Positions 58,711-64,000 of a stretch of DNA of 64,000 nucleotides are shown in pieces (position 1 is the stretch's first letter; the number at the start of each line of letters is the position of its first letter). This DNA is from Micromonospora rifamycinica. GTDB taxonomy: Bacteria; Actinomycetota; Actinomycetes; Mycobacteriales; Micromonosporaceae. Below the pieces are notes generated by a model. That model searched no databases, was not told the DNA's origin, and saw nothing but the letters and a program-made list of their open reading frames with translations. Location of the stretch: contig NZ_LT607752.1 of NCBI RefSeq assembly GCF_900090265.1, positions 372,001 through 436,000 of the forward strand. The letters are read 5' to 3'. The translations under genes and the position numbers were made by a program.

Positions 58711-59675
58711 CGGTGTTCTGCCTTTGCGTCGAAGTCGATCTGGACGGTGAGTCCGGGGAACGGACCGGGGCCGGGCGGCCCGTCGGCCAGGGCCAGCGCC
58801 CCGGCGAGCGGGTCGCCGGCGGCCGGAACCGGCTGTGCCGCGGGCGCTGCGGCCCGCAGCGCCGCGGTGAACGGCGGCCACAGCAGGTCGGTGGCCCGGA
58901 AGACCCCGCCGGTGCCGGCGACCGGGACCGGGGTCGCCTCGAGGCCGACCCGGAACAGCGCCCCGACCACGGATTCGGCGAGCAGTTCGCCGGCCCGGCG
59001 CCAGATCCGTGCGGCGGCGTCGTCACCGGCGCGGGCCAGGTCGGCGACCGTGGTGGCGAAGCCCGCGATCCGTTCCGGGGTCGGTGGATCGGCCCGCCAG
59101 CGGGCCGGCAGCGTCTCGACCGGCCCCCAGACGGCGGTCACCGCGTCGGCGAGTCGGCCGGGTGCGGCCCGGTCCCGGTCGCGCAGGGCGGTCCGGATGG
59201 CGGTCCGGCCGATCCAGTGTCCCGAGCCCCGGTCGCCGAGGTCGGCGCCCCAGCCGTCGGAGCGGGCGGTCCGGCCGGCGGCGTCGGCGGCGAGGACCAC
59301 CGCGCCGGTGCCGGCGGCGACGACCGCGCCGGGGACCGGGCCGAGCGCGCCGAGGTACGCGGTCACGCTGTCGTCGGCGACCCGCAGCCGCCCGGGTCGA
59401 CCGAGGGCGCGCAGCCGGGCCTGCAGGGCGTCGGTCGCCGGCGGCCGGCCGTTGAGTCCGGTCATGCCGACGCCGACCAGCACCGAGGTGTCGGGGCCGG
59501 GTGTGCCCAGGTCGGCCAGCGCGCCGGCCACCGCGTCGGCGATCCGGGTGTCGGCGTCGCCGGTCCAGAAGCCGGGGGTCTCGGCGTGCCCGGTCGAGCG
59601 GCCGTGCCGGGCCACCGCGCGGCAGCCGCCCTGGCCCAGGTCGACCCCGACGCGGACGGGTTCGGCGCCGTTCAC
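58707..59675 (-). CDS. BadF/BadG-type ATPase family kinase (GlcNAc/ManNAc kinase-like)
   Basis: 322 residues. ASKHA ATPase fold: phosphate-1 motif VRVGVDLGQGGCRAV, connecting LVGVGMTGLNGRP, and the DSVTAYLGALGPVPGAVVAAGTGAVVLA phosphate-2/sugar region, then WGADLGDRGSGHWIGRTAIRTALRDRD as in mammalian GlcNAc-kinase-like BadF/BadG proteins. The GTG start 59675 overlaps the ATPase stop (GTGA). With NanE next to it, phosphorylation of ManNAc or GlcNAc is the natural inference. Confidence 0.85.
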   Translation of the reverse strand: MNGAEPVRVGVDLGQGGCRAVARHGRSTGHAETPGFWTGDADTRIADAVAGALADLGTPGPDTSVLVGVGMTGLNGRPPATDALQARLRALGRPGRLRVADDSVTAYLGALGPVPGAVVAAGTGAVVLAADAAGRTARSDGWGADLGDRGSGHWIGRTAIRTALRDRDRAAPGRLADAVTAVWGPVETLPARWRADPPTPERIAGFATTVADLARAGDDAAARIWRRAGELLAESVVGALFRVGLEATPVPVAGTGGVFRATDLLWPPFTAALRAAAPAAQPVPAAGDPLAGALALADGPPGPGPFPGLTVQIDFDAKAEHR

Positions 59676-60694
59676 CGGGTCACCGCCGTGGTCGACGGTG
59701 GAGTGTCGGCGAGGCTGGACTCGGCGTAGTGGCAGGCGACCTCGCGTCCGGCGACCGTCCGCAGCTCCGGTTCGACCTCGGCGCAGCGTGGCTGGGCGAG
59801 TCGGCACCGGGTGCGGAAGCGGCAGCCGGACGGTGGCGAGGCCGGGGACGGCACCTCGCCGGTGAGCAGGATGCGTTCGGCCGGCGGCGTCGCCCAGGGG
59901 CGGGGCACCGGGGCCGCCGAGATCAGCGCCCGGGTGTACGGGTGGGCCGGGGTGTCGTACACCGTCGCCGCCGGTCCGGTCTCCACGATCCGGCCCAGGT
60001 ACATCACCGCGAGGTCGTCGCTGATGTGCCGGACCACCGACAGGTCGTGCGCGATGAACAGGTAGCCCAGCCCCAGGTCGGCCCGCAGGTCGGCGAGGAG
60101 GTTGAGGGTCTGTGCCTGGACGGACACGTCCAGCGCGCTGACCGGCTCGTCGCAGACCAGGATCCGGGGCGACATGGCCAGGGCGCGGGCGATGCCGACC
60201 CGCTGGCGCTGGCCGCCGGACAACTGGTGGGGATACCGGTCGGCGAGTTCGGCGGCGAGACCGACCCGGGCCAGCAGGTCGGCGGTGCGGGCCGGCCACT
60301 GGTCGCGGGGGACGGAGCCGCGGTGGACCCGCCATCCTTCGGTGACGATGAAGGACACCTTCTTGCGCGGGTTCAACGACGAGTACGGGTCCTGGTAGAC
60401 CATCTGGATCTCGGCGGTCAGCCGGCGTCGGCGGGCCGCGTCGGCGTGGTCGACCCGTTCGCCGGCGTACCAGATCTCGCCGCCGGTCGGTCGGCGCAGG
60501 CCGACGATGGCCCGGGCCAGGGTGGACTTGCCACAGCCGGACTCGCCGACCAGGCCGAGGGTGCGGCCGGTGGTGACGGTGAGGCTGAGCCGTTCCACGG
60601 CGTGCACGGCCGCCGATCGGCGCAGCGGGCCACCGTGGGTGGGATAGCTGACCCGTAGCTGGCGGACCTCAAGCCGCGTCGGCGACGTCGACAC
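59672..60694 (-). CDS. Oligopeptide/dipeptide-type ABC ATPase (OppF/DppF-like)
   Basis: 340 residues. Walker A GLVGESGCGKS, Q-loop VYQDPYSSLNPRKKV, signature LSGGQRQRVGIARAL, Walker B ILVCDEPVSALD, H-loop IAHDLSV, and the C-terminal oligopeptide-transporter extension with the CRFRTRCRLAQPRC cysteine motif. Overlaps its sister ATPase gene by 26 bp. Partner of the OppD-type ATPase in an Opp/Dpp transporter. Confidence 0.95.
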   Translation of the reverse strand: MSTSPTRLEVRQLRVSYPTHGGPLRRSAAVHAVERLSLTVTTGRTLGLVGESGCGKSTLARAIVGLRRPTGGEIWYAGERVDHADAARRRRLTAEIQMVYQDPYSSLNPRKKVSFIVTEGWRVHRGSVPRDQWPARTADLLARVGLAAELADRYPHQLSGGQRQRVGIARALAMSPRILVCDEPVSALDVSVQAQTLNLLADLRADLGLGYLFIAHDLSVVRHISDDLAVMYLGRIVETGPAATVYDTPAHPYTRALISAAPVPRPWATPPAERILLTGEVPSPASPPSGCRFRTRCRLAQPRCAEVEPELRTVAGREVACHYAESSLADTPPSTTAVTR

Positions 60695-61691
60695 CGGCCA
60701 TCACCTCCTCGGCGTAGTGGCAGGCCGCCTGGTGGCCGGCGGCGACGGTGCGCAGGGTCGGCCGGTCGGTGCGGCAGGCGCTGCGGGCGAGGGGACACCG
60801 GGGGTGGAAGGGGCAGCCGGCCGGTGTCGCCAGCGGCGACGGTGGCATTCCCTCGATCGGTGTCAGCCGTTCGCCGGGGCGGTCGGGGGCCGGGATCGAC
60901 GCCATCAACCCCCGGGTGTACGGGTGGGCGGGTGCGTCGTACACGGTGCGCAGCGGCCCCGACTCGACGACCGTGCCGGCGTACATGACGGCGACCCGGT
61001 CGGCCACGTCGGCGACCACCCCGAGGTCGTGGGTGATGAGGATCATCGACATCCCGTCGGCCTCGCGGAGTTCCCGGAGCAGGTCCATGATCTGCGCCTG
61101 CACGGTCACGTCCAGCGCGGTGGTCGGCTCGTCGGCGATGAGCAGCCGGGGGCGCAGGGCGAGGGCCATCGCGATCACCACCCGCTGGCGCATCCCGCCG
61201 GAGAACTGGTGGGGGTAGTCGTGCGCCCGGCGGGCGGCGTTCGGGATGCCGACCCGTTCCAGGCCGGCGACGGCCCGCCGCCAGGCCTCCCGGCGTGAGG
61301 TGCGCTGCCGGACCCGGAACAGTTCGGCGATCTGCTGGCCGACCCGGACCACCGGGTTGAGCGCGGTCAGCGAGTCCTGGAAGACCATCGCCATCTCGGT
61401 GGCGGACAACTCGCGGGTACGCCGTACCGGCAGCGCGGAGATCTCCTCGCCGTCGTAGCGGATCGTGCCGCGTTCGATCGTCGCGCTGTGCCGGGGCAGC
61501 AGCGCCATGACCGCGCGGACGGTGACCGACTTACCGGACCCGGACTCCCCGAGGATCGCCAGTGTCTCGCCCCTGCCGACGGCGAACGAGACGCCGTTGA
61601 GCGCCCGGTAGGCGCCGAGCGGGCCGTCGAACGAGACGACGAGGTCGTCGACCGTCAACAGGGGACGGGGGGTGTGCGGTGGTGCGACCAT
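60669..61691 (-). CDS. Oligopeptide/dipeptide-type ABC ATPase (OppD/DppD-like)
   Basis: 340 residues from ATG 61691. Walker [13 protein letters not shown]-loop [15 protein letters not shown], signature [15 protein letters not shown], Walker [14 protein letters not shown]-loop ITHDLGV and the C-terminal [14 protein letters not shown] cluster typical of OppD/DppD (iron-sulfur-like cysteine motif in some members). 26 bp downstream of the substrate-binding lipoprotein gene (stop at 61718). Confidence 0.95.
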   Translation of the reverse strand: MVAPPHTPRPLLTVDDLVVSFDGPLGAYRALNGVSFAVGRGETLAILGESGSGKSVTVRAVMALLPRHSATIERGTIRYDGEEISALPVRRTRELSATEMAMVFQDSLTALNPVVRVGQQIAELFRVRQRTSRREAWRRAVAGLERVGIPNAARRAHDYPHQFSGGMRQRVVIAMALALRPRLLIADEPTTALDVTVQAQIMDLLRELREADGMSMILITHDLGVVADVADRVAVMYAGTVVESGPLRTVYDAPAHPYTRGLMASIPAPDRPGERLTPIEGMPPSPLATPAGCPFHPRCPLARSACRTDRPTLRTVAAGHQAACHYAEEVMAGVDVADAA

Positions 61692-61717
61692 CGGGTCCTC
61701 CGGGTCCGGTTCTCGGG

Positions 61718-63232
61718 TCAGCGCAGCGATACGCCGGCGAAGTCGGGCAGGTCGTTCGGGGTCGGGGTGAACCCCTCGACGGTGCCGCGCAGCACGACGT
61801 TGCCGTTGAGGTCGAGCGGGAAGATGCCCACCGCCTGGTCCCAGACGATCTTGCCGGCCTGGGCGTAGAGCGTGGCCCGCTTGTCCTGGTCGAGTTCGGC
61901 GCGGGCGGCGAGCAGGACGCGGTCCAGCTCGGGGTTGGCGTAGCCGTTGCGCTTGGCGGTCGACAGGTAGAGCCGGGCCAGGGTGAAGTCGGCGTCGCCG
62001 GTGACCGTGCTGCCGGTGGTCATCGTGCTGTCCCAGTCGAGCTTGAGCAGCTTGTCCAGCCAGGTGGCCCGTTCCAGCTCCTGGGGCTTGACCACGATGC
62101 CGACCTTGGCCCAGTCGCTGATCATCGCGTCGGCGAAGGAGTTGCCGTTGGTGCAGCAGCCGCTGCTCCACATCATCGTGGTGCTGAACCCGTCGGGGTA
62201 GCCGGCCTCGGTGAGCAGCTGGCGGGCCTTGGCCGGGTCGTAGGTGTACGGGTTCTGCCCGGCGGCGCCGAACACGGCCTCCGGCAGCGGGCCGGTGGCC
62301 GGGGTGCCGGCCTGGTCGAACAGCGACTTGCTGATCTTGGCGAAGTCGACCGCGTGCCACATGGCCTGCCGGACCCGCGCGTCGGTGAACGGCTTACGGG
62401 AGCTGTTGAACCAGATGTAGTAGTTGGCATAGGTGGGGAACGACCGGACGGTCAGGTCCTTGTTGTCCCGCAGCCCGGTCAGCTGGTCCGGCGGCAGGCC
62501 CCAGGTCACGTCGATCTCGTTGTTCGCCAGCGCGGTCACCCGGCCGGACACCTCGGGGATGTAGCGGTAGGAGATGCTGGTCAGCTTCGGCCGGTCACCC
62601 CGGTAGTTGTCGTTGCGGACCAGGTTCACGCTCTGGCCGGCGGTGAACGACGAGACCTTGAACGGGCCGGTGCCGTACGGGGCGTCGAAGAACGCGCTGT
62701 CGCCGATCTTGGTGGCGGGGGCGATCCAGAGCAGGGTGAGGTTGCTCAGCACGGTGCCGAGCTGGCTCGTGGTGTGGATGGTCAGGGTGCGCTCGTCGGG
62801 GGTGCGGATGTCGTCGACGGTGGCCCACAGCCCGGCCAGCGGCCCCTTGCCGTCGATCAGCGCCCGCAGCGAGGCCTTGGCGTCGGCGCTGGTCATCGGC
62901 GTCCCGTCGGCGAAGGTGACGCCACTGCGCAGCACGAACTGCCAGGTCAACGGGTCGGGGTTGGTCCAGCTCTCGGCGAGCTTCGGGGCGATCTTCCCGT
63001 CCTGGCGGACCACCAGGGTCTCGAAGACCTCCTGGACGACGGTGAGGGTGGGCTGGTCCGCCGAGTTCGCGGCGAACGGGTTCAGCGAGACCACCGGGGT
63101 CGGGTTGGCGACCCGGAGGGTGGTGACGCCGCCGCCGTCACCGGCGGGGTCGTCGGAGCCGAAGGAGCACGCGGTCAGTGCGAGTACGCCGGCGAGGGCC
63201 AGCGCACCGAGTCGGGTGATCGAGGGTCTCAT
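61718..63232 (-). CDS. Substrate-binding lipoprotein of an Opp/Dpp-type ABC transporter (SBP_bac_5)
   Basis: 504 residues. Lipoprotein signal with lipobox LTAC (Cys22). SBP_bac_5 pattern: VVSLNPFAANSADQPTLTVVQEVFETLVV, GKIAPKLAESWTNPDPLTWQFVLRSGVTFADGTPMTSADAKASL, YGTGPFKVSSFTAGQSVNLVRNDNYRGDRPKLTSISYRYIPE, KPFTDARVRQAMWHAVDFAKISKSLFDQAGTPATGPLP. Binds a peptide or, as often in this family next to sugar genes, a glycopeptide or oligosaccharide. The linked NanE/kinase genes suggest an amino-sugar-containing ligand. Confidence 0.95.
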   Translation of the reverse strand: MRPSITRLGALALAGVLALTACSFGSDDPAGDGGGVTTLRVANPTPVVSLNPFAANSADQPTLTVVQEVFETLVVRQDGKIAPKLAESWTNPDPLTWQFVLRSGVTFADGTPMTSADAKASLRALIDGKGPLAGLWATVDDIRTPDERTLTIHTTSQLGTVLSNLTLLWIAPATKIGDSAFFDAPYGTGPFKVSSFTAGQSVNLVRNDNYRGDRPKLTSISYRYIPEVSGRVTALANNEIDVTWGLPPDQLTGLRDNKDLTVRSFPTYANYYIWFNSSRKPFTDARVRQAMWHAVDFAKISKSLFDQAGTPATGPLPEAVFGAAGQNPYTYDPAKARQLLTEAGYPDGFSTTMMWSSGCCTNGNSFADAMISDWAKVGIVVKPQELERATWLDKLLKLDWDSTMTTGSTVTGDADFTLARLYLSTAKRNGYANPELDRVLLAARAELDQDKRATLYAQAGKIVWDQAVGIFPLDLNGNVVLRGTVEGFTPTPNDLPDFAGVSLR

Positions 63233-63254
63233 GTGTTCCCATTTCGCTGACGGG

Positions 63255-64000
63255 TTACCGGGTGGAGAGGTTCGGATCGGAGCGGTCCCGTAGTTCGTCG
63301 CCGAGCACGCCGACGCAGACCACGAAGACGGCCAGGACCAGGCCTGGCAGGGTGGCGATCCACCAGGCGCTGGCCAGGTAGTCGCGTCCGTTGGCGATGG
63401 TGGTGCCCCAGCTCGGCGTACCGGCCGGGATGCCCAGGGACAGGAAGCTCAGCGACGCCTCGGCGACGATGACGAATCCGAGCTGGACGGTGGCGATGAC
63501 CAGCAACGGGCTGGCCACCGCGGGGAGCACGCAGTGCCGCACGACGTGCCACGGCCCGGCGCCGAGGGTGCGGGCCGCGTTGGCGAAGTCCCGGGAGCGG
63601 GTCGCCATGGTCTGTGCCCGGGCCACCCGCGCGAAGATCGGCCAGGTGGTGATGGACAGGGTGAGTACGACGTTGGTGACGCTGGAACCGAGCACACCGG
63701 CGACGAAGACGGCGAGCAGGATCGACGGGAAGGCCAGTTGGATGTCGGCCAGTCGCATGACGGTCGCGTCCACCAGCCCGCCGAGGTAGCCGCAGAGGAT
63801 GCCGATCGCGGCGCCGACGGTGCCGGCCAGCAGCAGGGTCGCCGCGCCGACCAGCAACGAGATCCGGGCGCCCTGCATGATCTGGGGCAGCAGGTCCCGG
63901 CCGACCTGGTCGGTGCCGAGCAGGGCCAGGCCGCCGTCGGACATCCGGCTGCCCGGGGGCAGCAGCCGGTCGGCGACGGAGGTCGCGATCGGGTCGTACC
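63255..64000 (-). CDS. Opp/Dpp-type ABC transporter permease (DppC-like), partial
   Basis: About 248 codons are visible; the start lies beyond the right edge. The reading frame is open to 64000 with YDPIATSVADRLLPPGSRMSDGGLALLGTDQVGRDLLPQIMQGARISLLVGAATLLLAGTVGAAIGILCGYLGG, the DppC/OppC 'LLP...LGTDxxGRD' signature. The EAA loop (ARVARAQTMATRSRDFANAARTLGAG) and several transmembrane spans follow. The DppB-type permease should lie upstream outside the window. Confidence 0.93.
   Translation of the reverse strand, partial: YDPIATSVADRLLPPGSRMSDGGLALLGTDQVGRDLLPQIMQGARISLLVGAATLLLAGTVGAAIGILCGYLGGLVDATVMRLADIQLAFPSILLAVFVAGVLGSSVTNVVLTLSITTWPIFARVARAQTMATRSRDFANAARTLGAGPWHVVRHCVLPAVASPLLVIATVQLGFVIVAEASLSFLSLGIPAGTPSWGTTIANGRDYLASAWWIATLPGLVLAVFVVCVGVLGDELRDRSDPNLSTR

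Noticed and set aside
1..64000. tRNA, rRNA or CRISPR arrays
   Set aside because: None recognised by eye. The 63-bp repeats at 4008 are coding, and the dispersed 17-bp repeats lack regular spacing, so neither is a CRISPR array. A tRNA scan was not possible.

Overview
This 64-kb window is very GC-rich chromosomal DNA from an actinomycete. A Micromonospora-like member of the Micromonosporaceae fits best. Markers seen here are the mycothiol ligase MshC, a probable F420-dependent luciferase-like oxidoreductase, DUF3090, SCO1664-type and PAC2 proteins, DUF5703, a pSAM2-type integrative element and pervasive GTG starts. No rRNA, tRNA or CRISPR array was recognised.

Layout. 1-5.5 kb: end of a rhodanese gene, two paralogous winged-helix proteins lacking receiver domains, a uridine-kinase-like protein with an eroded P-loop, a DksA/TraR zinc-finger protein, DUF2267, and a four-repeat peptide gene 8 bp upstream of a JmjC/cupin_4 oxygenase. 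5.5-10.3 kb (minus): four tightly coupled genes around an FtsK/SpoIIIE-type ATPase with a small helical protein and a three-helix membrane protein. 10.5-18.8 kb: NYN-domain protein, ClpC-like AAA+ unfoldase, DUF3140, LysR, hemerythrin-like protein and an M20 peptidase. 18.8-32.5 kb: housekeeping block (aldo/keto reductase, LLM oxidoreductase, uppP, histidine phosphatase, DUF3090, SCO1664-like, mshC, Lrp/LysE pair, GntR, PAC2, metH).

32.54-44.80 kb is an actinomycete integrative and conjugative element (AICE) inserted in the last codons of metH. A 16-bp direct repeat, which includes the metH stop codon, bounds it. Inside are int, xis, a rolling-circle Rep, Spd-like and small transfer-associated genes, an FtsK/TraB-like motor with a separate membrane protein, a Pra-like activator, a repressor plus Nudix (Pif-like) pair, an HD-domain protein and a low-GC pentapeptide-repeat cargo gene. 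A polar inverted-repeat family (GTCAAG...CTTGACGGTG) recurs across the element.

44.8-55.6 kb is an accessory, partly decayed region: a small secreted cysteine-rich protein, IS256 remnant, ricin-lectin fragment, darcynin/NmrA/LysR genes, an esterase pseudogene, a two-component system with a serine hydrolase, a tetR/adh pair that lost both 5' halves, and an aldo/keto reductase facing an XRE regulator. 55.7-64 kb (minus) is one continuous operon: an Opp/Dpp-type ABC transporter, a BadF-type sugar kinase, NanE epimerase, GntR regulator and a large FAD oxidoreductase. It probably imports and catabolises an amino sugar or glycoconjugate, and it runs off the right edge.
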